The position numbers were made by a program, and so were the translations under genes. Positions 1-8,831 of a DNA stretch of 64,000 nucleotides are shown piece after piece; the stretch's first letter is position 1, and each line of letters opens with the position of its first letter. The notes beneath the pieces are model-generated. The model saw nothing but the letters and a program-made list of their open reading frames with translations. It did not search any database and was not told where the DNA came from. Where the stretch lies: positions 62,001 to 126,000 of the forward strand of contig JAWKUK010000018.1 in assembly GCA_041398605.1 (NCBI GenBank), given 5' to 3'. The stretch is from JAWKUK01 sp041398605 (lineage in GTDB: Bacteria; Planctomycetota; UBA1135; GCA-002686595).

Positions 1-1736
1 TCGATCACCGCACGGACGTCTATTCCCTGGGCGTCGTCCTCTACGAGCTGTTGACGCTGCGGCGGCCCTATACGGGCGCGACGTCGCACGAAGTGCTGCT
101 GCGGCTCCAGTCGCAGGAGCCGACGCCGCTCGCGCGGCTCAACGACCGCGTGCCGCGCGACCTGGCGGTGATCTGTCAGCACGCGATGTCCAAGCGCCCT
201 GAGGAGCGTTATCCGACGGCGGCGGCCTTCGAGGAGGACCTGCGCCGCTTCCTGCGGCACGAAGCGATCCGGGCGCGCCCGCCCGGGCCCCTGCGCCGGG
301 CGGCGCGGCTCTGCGGGCGCCACAGAGCAGCGCTGGCCGTCGCGGCGACGGCGCTGGTCGCCCTCACCGTCGGCGCGCTGTTGACCCGGCACATGGGCGA
401 GGTCCAGGCGGCCGAGGCGGAGCTCGCGCCGGCGCGCGCGCTGCTCGCAGAGACGGATTGGTCGGCGGTCGAGGACGGCGAGCTCATCGCGGCGCGCGCC
501 GCGCTCGATGTCGCGCGCGCGCGCGGCCTCCGAGGCGCCGAACGAGCCGTCGCCGAGGCCTTCGACGCGCGCCTCAGCGAGCTGAAGCGCGCTTGGTCGG
601 GCTCGGCCGTCGCGCTGGCGCGGTCAGGCACCCAGGCGGTCGCGAGCGGCCTCGACGACGGGCGCGGGCACGACGAGGTGGTCCAGAGCTCGCGCCTCTT
701 CCAGCGCCTCGCGACGCTGTTCCCGGGCGACTCCCCCGCGCTCAGCGGCGACGCGTTCGCGCCGCGCCTCACGTTGCACGCGACCACTGACGCCGGCGCC
801 CCGTGCACGGGACGCGTCTCGTATCGACGGCTGGACCCGCTGACAGCCGTCGCAGGTGACCGCGTGGAGGTTGGGCCGTTGCCGATCGATGGGGCGGCGC
901 TGCCGCTGGGCCACCTGCGCGTCATCGTGGAGCTCGACGGCTTTGGGCTGCGGGAGCTGTCTCGTTTTGTGACAGCGGGGGCGACGCTCGACCTGTCGCT
1001 GGTCGCCCGAGCCGACCAGGACGACACGGCAGGGATGGTGCTGCTGCCGGCCGCGACGTGCACCCATCCGGCCCACGCGCTCTCGCCGCTCGCCGGTCGC
1101 ACGATCGAGGTCCCGGCGCTGTGGCTGGACGAGTGCGAAGTCAGCGTGCGTGACTGGCGCGAGTACCTCGCCGCGCATCGGCGCCTGACCCCAGCGACGT
1201 GGCTCGCCGAGATCCCGCCAGGCTCGGACCAAGAGCTCCTGCCGATGGTGCTGGTGAGCTTTGAAGAGGCGCGCGCCTACGCCGAGTGGCGCGGCAAGCG
1301 CCTGCCCAGCCACGCCGAATGGATGCGGGCCGCGCGCGGGCCGGGCGCTGGCCGCACGTGGCCCTGGGGCGACGGCCCCGCCGCGAGCAACGTCGGTCGG
1401 GGCGCGGTGCCCATGGGGTACGACGCCGAACGCCTGGCGGCGTACTTGGCGCACGCTGCTCCAGTGCGCAGCTTCGAGGGCGCGCGCACACCTGAGGGTG
1501 TCTACCACCTCTTTGGGAACGTCATGGAATGGACCGAGAGTCACCTCGCCGAGGTCGAGGACCTCGGCGGTGGCGCGACGCGGATCCGGCCGCGTTATGA
1601 CGCGCGCATCCTCGCCGGGTGCGCGTGGAACGCTGGCCCCGAGTACGACCTGCGCAACATCGCGCAACGCGGGATAGGGCCGGCCGATCGGCTCATCACC
1701 GGGGGCTTCCGCTGCGCGCGCAGCGCGGCGCCATGA
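1..1736 (+). CDS. Ser/Thr protein kinase with C-terminal FGE/SUMF1-like domain (5' partial)
   Basis: The gene enters from the left edge; the frame is open from base 3 and the start is missing. The first residues read DVYSLGVVLYELLT, the subdomain IX region of a Hanks-type kinase, followed by the end of the kinase lobe (ICQHAMSKRPEERYPTA). A single transmembrane helix (about nt 321-386) separates the cytoplasmic kinase from an exported part. That part has a PEGA-like beta segment (nt 800-1010) and then a formylglycine-generating-enzyme-like fold (nt 1030-1733), with the hallmarks AYAEWRGKRLPSHAEW, GNVMEWTES and GGFRCARS. Kinase-FGE fusions are frequent in Planctomycetota. The FGE part is more likely a binding or sensor module than an active oxidase, since no obvious catalytic Cys pair is seen. 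The substrate is unknown. Confidence 0.88.
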   Translation, partial: DHRTDVYSLGVVLYELLTLRRPYTGATSHEVLLRLQSQEPTPLARLNDRVPRDLAVICQHAMSKRPEERYPTAAAFEEDLRRFLRHEAIRARPPGPLRRAARLCGRHRAALAVAATALVALTVGALLTRHMGEVQAAEAELAPARALLAETDWSAVEDGELIAARAALDVARARGLRGAERAVAEAFDARLSELKRAWSGSAVALARSGTQAVASGLDDGRGHDEVVQSSRLFQRLATLFPGDSPALSGDAFAPRLTLHATTDAGAPCTGRVSYRRLDPLTAVAGDRVEVGPLPIDGAALPLGHLRVIVELDGFGLRELSRFVTAGATLDLSLVARADQDDTAGMVLLPAATCTHPAHALSPLAGRTIEVPALWLDECEVSVRDWREYLAAHRRLTPATWLAEIPPGSDQELLPMVLVSFEEARAYAEWRGKRLPSHAEWMRAARGPGAGRTWPWGDGPAASNVGRGAVPMGYDAERLAAYLAHAAPVRSFEGARTPEGVYHLFGNVMEWTESHLAEVEDLGGGATRIRPRYDARILAGCAWNAGPEYDLRNIAQRGIGPADRLITGGFRCARSAAP

Positions 1737-1888
1737 GGCGCTCTTCGTCGAGAAGAGGCGCCGCTGAACCGCGCGACAGGAGTCCGCAACGACGAACTCG
1801 CGCGCTCTGTGGCTAACATGGCGCAGCGCTTTGGAGGCTCGCCTGGGCGCCTCTCTCCGCTCGCTTCCCCCACCAAGAGGTCCACCCA

Positions 1889-3145
1889 TTGAGCTTCTCC
1901 ATCCAATCCGTGCACTTCCCGATGGGCGGTGGGCCCTTGCCGCCGGCGCAGGAGGCCGAGCTCACGAAGCTCGTGGAAGCGCTCAGCGCCTTCCTCGCGA
2001 CGCACCCGATCGACGTGGCAGGCATCCCGTGGAGCGAGCGGCCGGCGGTCTACAGCGAGTGGCTTCGCGCAGCCCTCGCCGAGATCGCCGGGTCCGACCC
2101 TGGTGCCTTGGGGGGCTGGGACGTCGACACGACGCCGATCCCATCCATCGCGAACCCAGACCGCAAACCGGACGATCCGAAGTGGCTGCCCATCGACGGC
2201 GCGAGCTTCCGCGCGACCCGCAGGAAAGAGCCGGGCAAGGACGTCGGCGAGACGTATGTGAGCATCGTCCGTGACCTCGGCTACGAGGCTGTCGCCCCCG
2301 AGCTCCTGCGCGAGGCTACGGCCAACGACGACTTCGATCGCCGCGCGGAGCTCCTGGCGCAGCGCTCGGGCGAGGAGCGCGCCTTCGGCGAGTTCTTCCT
2401 GGACCTCGACCGCACGACGACCCCCGATGGCACCCGCGGTCCGAAGGTCCAACTGCTCGCGAGCTACCTCGGCCAGCGGGTGCTCGTACGCGCAGAAGAG
2501 GCCGGGTTCGGCGGGACACCGTGCTTCGCCCTGAGCGAGACGGAGCAATGGCGGCAGGACGCCTGCGGCCTCGCGGGCGTCTTGCAACGGCTCTTGCTGT
2601 GCCACTTCCCGGAGCTCGCGTGGGGCGAGCGCGACCGGGTCGAGGCGGCCTTCGAGCGCTTTGCAACGGGCGCGCTGCGGGTCTTCGGCACCCACGGCGT
2701 GCCGGACGGGATCAGCTACCTCTCGTTCTGCGAGCTGGCGCTCGTGCTCGTCGACCTCGGGGTCCAAACTGAGTTCTGGGGCCCCTTCGTGCCGCTGTTC
2801 GCGCGCACGGCGGAGCTCTACGTCAACGCGTACCACGCCTGCGGCGGGCCGCGGACGTTCGCCGCCTACTGCATCGCGAACAACCCCTCGGGCGCCCGCA
2901 CCCAAGGCGCCAAGGCGCTCGCCGCCAACCGCGCCGCGTGGTGTTCGGTCGAGGACGTGCGCTATGCGTTCGGCCGAATCGTCCATGCGGCGCTCTACGA
3001 CGAGGTCCTGCGCGGCCCGGTCACCCCGTTCGCGCTCGCGGACCACGGCTGTCCGGCGTCGCACGCGAAGGACCTTGGCCCGTGCGCGAGGTCCATCGAG
3101 GAGGGCTCAAACGATCGGGAATGGCGCGGCCAGCTGGCCGTCTGA
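1889..3145 (+). CDS. Hypothetical protein, family not recognised
   Basis: A 418-aa soluble protein that I cannot place in a family. The TTG start at 1889 is chosen because AGAGG lies 8 nt upstream (1876-1880); an in-frame ATG at 1922 (MGGGPLPPAQ) is the alternative. There is no signal peptide or membrane helix. Codon use is typical of the window and the frame is uninterrupted, so it is a real gene. It has a helical C-terminal half with scattered Cys and His (AYHACGGPRTFAAYC, WCSVEDVRYAF), but no spacing that resembles a known metal site. It lies about 150 bp after the kinase gene and 44 bp before the NTF2-like gene on the same strand, so the three may be co-transcribed. Confidence 0.7.
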   Translation: MSFSIQSVHFPMGGGPLPPAQEAELTKLVEALSAFLATHPIDVAGIPWSERPAVYSEWLRAALAEIAGSDPGALGGWDVDTTPIPSIANPDRKPDDPKWLPIDGASFRATRRKEPGKDVGETYVSIVRDLGYEAVAPELLREATANDDFDRRAELLAQRSGEERAFGEFFLDLDRTTTPDGTRGPKVQLLASYLGQRVLVRAEEAGFGGTPCFALSETEQWRQDACGLAGVLQRLLLCHFPELAWGERDRVEAAFERFATGALRVFGTHGVPDGISYLSFCELALVLVDLGVQTEFWGPFVPLFARTAELYVNAYHACGGPRTFAAYCIANNPSGARTQGAKALAANRAAWCSVEDVRYAFGRIVHAALYDEVLRGPVTPFALADHGCPASHAKDLGPCARSIEEGSNDREWRGQLAV

Positions 3146-3189
3146 GGCACGCCTCCGCCCTCGGGAATCGCCGGGGAACCGCCAACGAC

Positions 3190-3678
3190 ATGCGCAAATT
3201 CATCCTCACCCTCGCGGCGCTCAGCCTCGTGTACTTCACGTTCAACTGGGCCCGGCGCGCCCTCCGGTCGGACGAGGAGCAGATCCGTCGCCGCTTGGAC
3301 CACATGGTCGACGGGGTGAACCGAGGGGAGCCTGGGGCGGTCTTGTCCGGCTTCGATCGCGAGCGCTATCGCGACGAGCCTTCGGGGTTGGACACCGAAG
3401 ACCTCCGCACCGCGCTGCTCTACCTGTTCCTCCAGGAGCGGACGGACCTCGAGGCCGCGTTCGACCCGACGGACGGCCTCGCGCTCGAGCTCGACCTCGA
3501 GGCCGACCCGCCGCGCGCGATCGTGCGCTTCCACTGCAACATCGAGGAGGCGCGGGCCGACGGCACACGCAGGCCGTGGTGGGACCTACGCGGCGTCGGC
3601 GTGATGGAGCGCCACGACGGAGAGTGGCGCTTCGTGAGCTCCTCGGACGTCGACCAGTCGACCCGCCGACGCTTCTAG
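3190..3678 (+). CDS. Small membrane-anchored NTF2/SnoaL-like protein
   Basis: A 162-aa protein starting at ATG 3190. An N-terminal hydrophobic segment (residues 3-20, ILTLAALSLVYFTFNWA) probably anchors it in the membrane. The rest looks like a cone-shaped NTF2/SnoaL fold: a helical start (RRRLDHMVDGVNRGEPG), alternating strands (AIVRFHCNIEEA) and a terminal strand pair (GVGVMERHDGEWRFVSSS). Proteins of this shape are often uncharacterised lipid- or ligand-binding domains; no catalytic residues are evident. The frame is also open upstream to 2938, but that part overlaps the preceding gene. The TAG stop lies inside the stem-loop at 3675-3699, which separates this gene from the convergent gene at 3707. 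Confidence 0.7.
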   Translation: MRKFILTLAALSLVYFTFNWARRALRSDEEQIRRRLDHMVDGVNRGEPGAVLSGFDRERYRDEPSGLDTEDLRTALLYLFLQERTDLEAAFDPTDGLALELDLEADPPRAIVRFHCNIEEARADGTRRPWWDLRGVGVMERHDGEWRFVSSSDVDQSTRRRF

Positions 3679-3699
3679 TGGTGTGATTCACACCACTAG
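3675..3699. terminator. Bidirectional stem-loop between convergent genes
   Basis: Perfect 11-bp inverted repeat CTAGTGGTGTG / CACACCACTAG around a 3-nt loop. It starts within the stop codon of the gene ending at 3678 and sits 8 nt from the stop of the opposing gene at 3707. There is no long U tract, but the placement suits a shared terminator. Confidence 0.6.
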
Positions 3700-3706
3700 C
3701 GACGGG

Positions 3707-6649
3707 TCATGGCTTCCGGGTGAAGCGGAAGACCAGGCCCTCGTCGCCGTTCGGGCCCAGCTCGAACTCGATCGGCTCGGCCGCCAGCGACGGCCCGTAG
3801 AGCTGCGCCTTGTACTGGCCCACGCCGAGGGTGCTGAACGAGAACGCGTAGTCGTCCTCCTTCGTGAGCTGATCGCCCTGGGCTTCCCCGTTCGAGCCTG
3901 TGATCTGCAGGTAGAGCCAAGCGCGCTCAGCGGTCGACTCGCCGAGCAGCGCGCTCGGATCGACCCTCCCTGCGCAGGGAACGGAACGTCGCAGCTCGAT
4001 ACGCAGCGGCCCATCGAGGCCATGCTCGGGCGAGAACGACGCCGATTGCGGCGCGTACCCAACGAGCGAGGCGAGGACTGCGTCGTGCGCGGCATGATTG
4101 ACGAGCACCCGTGCGCGGCCATCGGACCCCGTTTGCGCGTCCATGGTGCCAGTGTTGCCGAACCCGCCGGAGCTCACCGTCGCGCCCGCGAGCGCGGCGC
4201 CGGTGCTGGCATCGACGACGAGGACCTCGACGGTCGAGTACTTCAGATCGACGTCGACCCGGGCGACCTCGCCTGGCTGGATCTGGACCCAGTCGTTGTA
4301 GACCTCATGCCTGTCACGGGTGCCGTCGGGCAAGACGACCTCGCCTTGGATCGTCACCATGCGCCCGTTCAAGGCAGAGAGCCCCGTCGCCTCGAACTCG
4401 CCGTTGGCGTCCGTCTCAACGGTCAGGTCACCCAGCTTCACCTCGGCGCCGACGATCGGCGCTCCGTCCTGGGTGACACGACCCGCGATGGCCCCGGTCG
4501 GGCCGAGGCCGTTCGGTGAGAGGTCGATATCGAGGTCCACCGGCGCGCCCGAGGTCAACGTGACGTCCGTCCGATAGCGCAGCTCGGGCTCCTTCTGGTC
4601 GACGATGAGCTGCAGCGGGTTCGCCTGCAGGAAGCGGTCCATGACCCTGACGTCGTGCGGGCCGAGCGGCAGCCCGGACAAGCGGAACGTGCCGTCCAAC
4701 GCGCTCAGGGCGAGGCGGGGGACGGCAAACGCGCCGGCCATCCCGCTCGCCCCTTCGGGTGTAACGAAGACCATGTAGGCACGGTCGGGGACGCCGCCGC
4801 CCCAATGGATGCGACCCGTGAGGACGCAGCCCGCGGACAGCGGCACCAGCAAGGACTCGACGCCGGGCGTGAACGGGACGCACACCTCGCCGTAGCCCGG
4901 GTGCTCGACGCGCACGATGACCCGCTCGCCGCTGTCGCCGTCGAAGTCGCGCGCGCCCTCGAAGATCTCTGCGGCGGGCGCGAGCGGGCCGAGGTCGGCG
5001 CGGCCAGCGGCGTCCGTCCAGCCCGACGCGAGCGCGGTCAAGAGCATCGACGAGGGCGCGAGGACCGTCGCGTGCGCCGCCGCGACGGGCTCGCGCGTCA
5101 CTGCGTCGACGACCTGCAGCGCGAGGCGCTGGCCGAGGCCGCACATCACTGGCACCAAGGTGTCCGCCGATTGGTGCGCGACCTGCTTGCGCGCTCGCAG
5201 CAGCCCCGGCGCCTGGACCTCGACCAGCCAAGTCCCGAGCGTCACCGCGGGCGCGACGTAGACGCCTGGCTCGACCTCGCTCAGGGCCTTGAATGACTGC
5301 GCGCCGCCGCGGTCCGCGACCAAGAGGTTCGAGACCATGCCCCTGAGCATGTCATCGGATTCGATCGAGGTGAGCTTGAAGCGCGCGTCTCGCACGGGCG
5401 CGCCAGCCCCATCGGTCACGCGGAACGTCATCCGCGCGGCTGCTGGGAGGACGAGCTCCAGCGCGTCTGAACCCGGGGCCGCAGAGGCGCCGACCCACGC
5501 GTCGCGCGGATTGCGGCGGGCAAAGCCGGCGACGCTGCCGACCTCGGCCACGCCGCGCACGCTGAAGCGACCGTCGGCGTCCGTGGTAGAAGCCGGCTGC
5601 ATGATCCCGGCAGGCGCGAGCGCGAGCATCGCACCCGCGACGACCTCCGCGCCCTCAATGGGCTGCCCGGCGCTATCGACGACGCGGCCGGTGAGGGTGC
5701 GGCCATAGACCAGCTCGAGCTCGCCGAGGTCGTGCTCCCCGCCCTTCATCTCGAACCCAGGGATGAGGGCCGCGACATGCCCGGGGTGGTCTGCGCCGCC
5801 GACGACGCGCTTCAGCGGCACGCCTTCGAGTCGGAACGAGCCGTCCGTGCCGGAGTACGTGGTGGGGATCGGCAGCTTCGAGATCTGAGCGCCGATGAGG
5901 GTCGGGATCGAGAAGGCCTTGGGCTGCCCCCGCTCGCCGCCCGCGATCACCGAGTCCTCGCGCAGGTCGAGCACGCCGACCTCGGTGACGATGTCGGGCA
6001 CCGCCGCGAGCCGTACGCGCGCCCCCGCAACGGGCTCGCCGTCCTCGTCGACGACGGTGCCAAACGCGACGCCAAACCCCTCGAGCACGACGTCGCCGAT
6101 GTCGACGCGCCGGTCGAACTCGAGGCTCTGCTCGACGACGCGCAGCGTCGAGCGCGCGCCGCCGCGGTCGATGCCGAGCAGGTGGAACCCGCCGGGCGCT
6201 GCGCCCTCCAGGACAAACCGGCCGTCCGCGTCCGTGCGGGCCTCGTCGAGCTCGAGCGAGGTGTTCCCGAGGGCCGTGGCCTCGGGCTCGAGCATGAGCG
6301 TCGCGTCAACCTGCATGAGCTCGACCTGGATGTCCGCCACAGGTGCGCCGTCCTCCTCGACGATGCGCCCGGTGAGGCCGCCGAGGCGGCCCTGCCACGG
6401 GTGGACTTCAGGGGCAGCTTCGGCCGGCGCCACCGAGGCGGCGCGTCGCTCCGGTCCGGCGTCGGGCGTGGGGGCGAGGCCCACCTCCATCAAGGTCTCG
6501 CTGGGGGCGCTCGGGGCGCCTACGGGCCGCTGGGGGCCCTCGACGAGGGGCGGCGCCACGGGCTGGCTCTCCCGCCCGCCGAAGAGGGTCCAAGCGAGCG
6601 CTGCGACACAGACGATGGCGGCGACGGCGAACGACGAACGATGATTCAT
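3707..6649 (-). CDS. Large exported protein of carboxypeptidase-regulatory-like repeats
   Basis: 980 aa, starting at the ATG at 6649 (MNHRSSFAVAAIVCVAALAW). An N-terminal hydrophobic segment serves as a signal anchor or signal peptide, followed by a Pro-rich linker (residues 25-100). The rest is a chain of about eight carboxypeptidase-D regulatory-like (transthyretin-like) beta-sandwich modules. Each begins with a G-x-V/I-x-D-x-x-G-x-P-V-x-G/D-A pattern and ends with DADGRF, for example GTVVDEDGEPVAGARVRL, GRVVDSAGQPIEGAEV and GRVTQDGAPIVGAEV. Such modules form extracellular stalks or carbohydrate- or protein-binding surfaces; very long versions are common in Planctomycetota. No enzymatic domain is present. 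The frame stays open to 7465, but that part is antisense to korA. Convergent with the NTF2-like gene. Confidence 0.85.
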   Translation of the reverse strand: MNHRSSFAVAAIVCVAALAWTLFGGRESQPVAPPLVEGPQRPVGAPSAPSETLMEVGLAPTPDAGPERRAASVAPAEAAPEVHPWQGRLGGLTGRIVEEDGAPVADIQVELMQVDATLMLEPEATALGNTSLELDEARTDADGRFVLEGAAPGGFHLLGIDRGGARSTLRVVEQSLEFDRRVDIGDVVLEGFGVAFGTVVDEDGEPVAGARVRLAAVPDIVTEVGVLDLREDSVIAGGERGQPKAFSIPTLIGAQISKLPIPTTYSGTDGSFRLEGVPLKRVVGGADHPGHVAALIPGFEMKGGEHDLGELELVYGRTLTGRVVDSAGQPIEGAEVVAGAMLALAPAGIMQPASTTDADGRFSVRGVAEVGSVAGFARRNPRDAWVGASAAPGSDALELVLPAAARMTFRVTDGAGAPVRDARFKLTSIESDDMLRGMVSNLLVADRGGAQSFKALSEVEPGVYVAPAVTLGTWLVEVQAPGLLRARKQVAHQSADTLVPVMCGLGQRLALQVVDAVTREPVAAAHATVLAPSSMLLTALASGWTDAAGRADLGPLAPAAEIFEGARDFDGDSGERVIVRVEHPGYGEVCVPFTPGVESLLVPLSAGCVLTGRIHWGGGVPDRAYMVFVTPEGASGMAGAFAVPRLALSALDGTFRLSGLPLGPHDVRVMDRFLQANPLQLIVDQKEPELRYRTDVTLTSGAPVDLDIDLSPNGLGPTGAIAGRVTQDGAPIVGAEVKLGDLTVETDANGEFEATGLSALNGRMVTIQGEVVLPDGTRDRHEVYNDWVQIQPGEVARVDVDLKYSTVEVLVVDASTGAALAGATVSSGGFGNTGTMDAQTGSDGRARVLVNHAAHDAVLASLVGYAPQSASFSPEHGLDGPLRIELRRSVPCAGRVDPSALLGESTAERAWLYLQITGSNGEAQGDQLTKEDDYAFSFSTLGVGQYKAQLYGPSLAAEPIEFELGPNGDEGLVFRFTRKP

Positions 6650-6950
6650 GTCGGGGCACGCGGCTGGCGGTCCAGCCGTTTGGGGGGGGGCGAACGGGAC
6701 CCGGGGCGGGCGCGTCCACGGTTGCATTCCCGCTGGGGCGCCGCGCCTCCGTGCCGATCCAGACTCTCTACGGCGCCAGGATAGGGCCATTGCGCCCGAG
6801 ACACGGACTTCGGGGCGCGCGAGGCCCCCTACGCCCCCTCGCGCCGATATCCTGACTGCCGCTTGTTTGCGCCGAGCGGCGGAGCGGCGAGCGTCCCAGA
6901 TCCAAGGGGCGACGCTCCATCCCGCGCGCGGCGAACCCAGGGCACCCGCG
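6650..6950. other. Intergenic region between divergent genes (no gene found)
   Basis: About 300 bp between the divergent repeat-protein gene and korA, and presumably holding both promoters. I see a small hairpin (CGGCTGG / CCAGCCG, 6661-6678) next to a run of nine G residues (6682-6690). No convincing -35/-10 pair stands out on either strand, and there is no open frame with codon use like the neighbours. Confidence 0.5.
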
Positions 6951-8831
6951 ATGACTCCAACGAACGCACAACAGGGCGCCGAGCTGCCGCTCCAGCTGCT
7001 CGACCATGTCGTGATCCGCTTCGCCGGCGACTCCGGCGATGGCATGCAGCTCACCGGTGACCAGTTCACCCGGACGAGCGCCCTCATGGGCAACGACCTG
7101 GCGACGCTGCCGGACTTCCCCGCCGAGATCCGCGCGCCCGCGGGCACACGGCCGGGGGTGTCCGGCTTCCAGCTCCAGTTCGCCTCCGAGGAGATCCACA
7201 CGCCGGGCGACGCGCCGGACGTGCTCGTCGCGATGAACCCAGCGGCGCTGATGGTCAACATCGGCGCGCTGCTCCCGGGCGGGATCGTGGTGGTCAACTC
7301 GGACTCCTTCAAGGAGGCCGACCTCAAGAAGGCGAAGTGCGACACGAACCCGCTGACGGACGGGACGCTCGACGGCTTCCGCGTCATCGAGGTCGCGATG
7401 AACACGCGCGTCGCCGAGGCGCTCGCCCACTCGCCCCTCTCGCCGCGTGACAAGCAGCGCTGCAAGAACCTCTACACGCTCGGGCTGATGTACTGGGTGT
7501 ACAGCCGCCCGCTCGACGCGACGCTGGCGTGGCTCGAGAAGAAGTTCGCGGGCAAGCCGGACCTGATCGAAGCGAACCAGGCCGCGCTCAAGGCGGGCTA
7601 CAACGCCGGGGACATCCAAGAGCTGTTCCAGGGCCGCTACGAGGTGCCCAAGGCGAACCTCGCGCCGGGCACGTACCGCAACGTGATGGGCAACCAGGCG
7701 CTCGCGATCGGCCTCGTCGCTGGCTGCGAAATGGCGCAGTCGAAGCCGGTCTTCTGCTCCTATCCGATCACCCCCGCGTCCTCCGTCCTCGAGGCGATGG
7801 CGACCTACAAGCACTTCGGCGTCGTCACGATCCAATCCGAGGACGAGATCGCTGCGATCTGCTCGGCGATCGGCGCGTCGTTTGCTGGCAAGCTCGGGAT
7901 CACCTGCACGTCCGGCCCGGGGATGGCGCTCAAGACCGAGGCGATGGGCCTCGCCGTGATGACCGAGCTCCCGCTGGTCATCCTGGACATCCAGCGCGCC
8001 GGGCCCTCGACAGGCATGCCGACCAAGGTCGAACAATCGGACCTCCTGCAGTGCGTGTTCGGCCGCAACGGCGACACGCCCATGCCGGTGCTCGCGATCT
8101 CGCGCCCCAGCGACGCGTTCGAGATGGCGATCGAGGCGTGCCGCATCGCGCTGCGCTACATGACGCCGGTGATCCTGCTGTCCGACAACTTCATCGCCAA
8201 CGGCGCCGAGCCGTGGAAGTTGCCGGACCTGAGCGCGCTCGAGCCGTTCCCGGTCAACTTCAAGATGGACGGCGAGATCAACTTCGACGTCTACACGCGC
8301 AACGCCGAGGGCGTCCGCCCGTGGGTCAAGCCCGGGACGCCGGGCATGATGTTCCGCCTCGGCGGCCTCGAGAAGTCGCCCCACGGCAACATCAGCTACG
8401 ACCCGCAGAACCACCAAACGATGACCAACGCCCGCCACGCCAAGGTGGCGGGCATCGCGGACTCGATCCCCACGCCGGAGATCGACGGCGAAGAGTCTGG
8501 CGAGCTCCTGATCGTCGGCTGGGGCTCGAGCGTCGGGATCCTGACCCAAGGCGTCATCCAAGCGCGCCGCAAGGGCCTCAAGGTGTCGCGCCTGCACCTG
8601 CGGCACATCTGGCCGCTGCCCCACGGCCTCGACGAGATCTTCTCGCGCTTCAAGCGCATCGTCGTCGCCGAGATGAACGTCATGCAGATGTGCCGCCTGC
8701 TCCGGAGCGAGCTTCCGAAGCACGACTATGTGCCCTACAACAAGGTGACGGGCCAACCGTTCCTCGTGTCCGAGATCGAATCCGTCATCACGCGCCTCCT
8801 CACGGCGCAGAAGCAGGGTGGAACGCAATGA
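6951..8831 (+). CDS. korA: 2-oxoacid:ferredoxin oxidoreductase, fused gamma/alpha subunit (KorA type)
   Basis: 626 aa, ATG 6951. The N-terminal third is the gamma domain (VIRFAGDSGDGMQLTGDQF, residues about 20-200). The remainder is the alpha subunit pyrimidine-binding domain (PITPASSVLEAMA, EDEIAAICSAIGASFAGK, TCTSGPGMALKTEAMGL). With KorB it forms the thiamine-pyrophosphate enzyme that oxidatively decarboxylates a 2-oxoacid, most likely 2-oxoglutarate to succinyl-CoA, reducing ferredoxin. In the reverse direction it would carboxylate. The gamma-alpha fusion and the GDSGDGMQ motif fit the KorA group; a 2-oxoisovalerate or pyruvate preference cannot be excluded from sequence alone. The TGA stop overlaps the korB ATG by 4 bp (ATGA), implying coupled translation. 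Length is normal for the fused form. Confidence 0.93.
   Translation: MTPTNAQQGAELPLQLLDHVVIRFAGDSGDGMQLTGDQFTRTSALMGNDLATLPDFPAEIRAPAGTRPGVSGFQLQFASEEIHTPGDAPDVLVAMNPAALMVNIGALLPGGIVVVNSDSFKEADLKKAKCDTNPLTDGTLDGFRVIEVAMNTRVAEALAHSPLSPRDKQRCKNLYTLGLMYWVYSRPLDATLAWLEKKFAGKPDLIEANQAALKAGYNAGDIQELFQGRYEVPKANLAPGTYRNVMGNQALAIGLVAGCEMAQSKPVFCSYPITPASSVLEAMATYKHFGVVTIQSEDEIAAICSAIGASFAGKLGITCTSGPGMALKTEAMGLAVMTELPLVILDIQRAGPSTGMPTKVEQSDLLQCVFGRNGDTPMPVLAISRPSDAFEMAIEACRIALRYMTPVILLSDNFIANGAEPWKLPDLSALEPFPVNFKMDGEINFDVYTRNAEGVRPWVKPGTPGMMFRLGGLEKSPHGNISYDPQNHQTMTNARHAKVAGIADSIPTPEIDGEESGELLIVGWGSSVGILTQGVIQARRKGLKVSRLHLRHIWPLPHGLDEIFSRFKRIVVAEMNVMQMCRLLRSELPKHDYVPYNKVTGQPFLVSEIESVITRLLTAQKQGGTQ

Noticed and set aside
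6768..8828. Long open frame antisense to korA
   Set aside because: Charged, repetitive composition typical of antisense reading in GC-rich DNA, without motifs; korA carries all family signatures.
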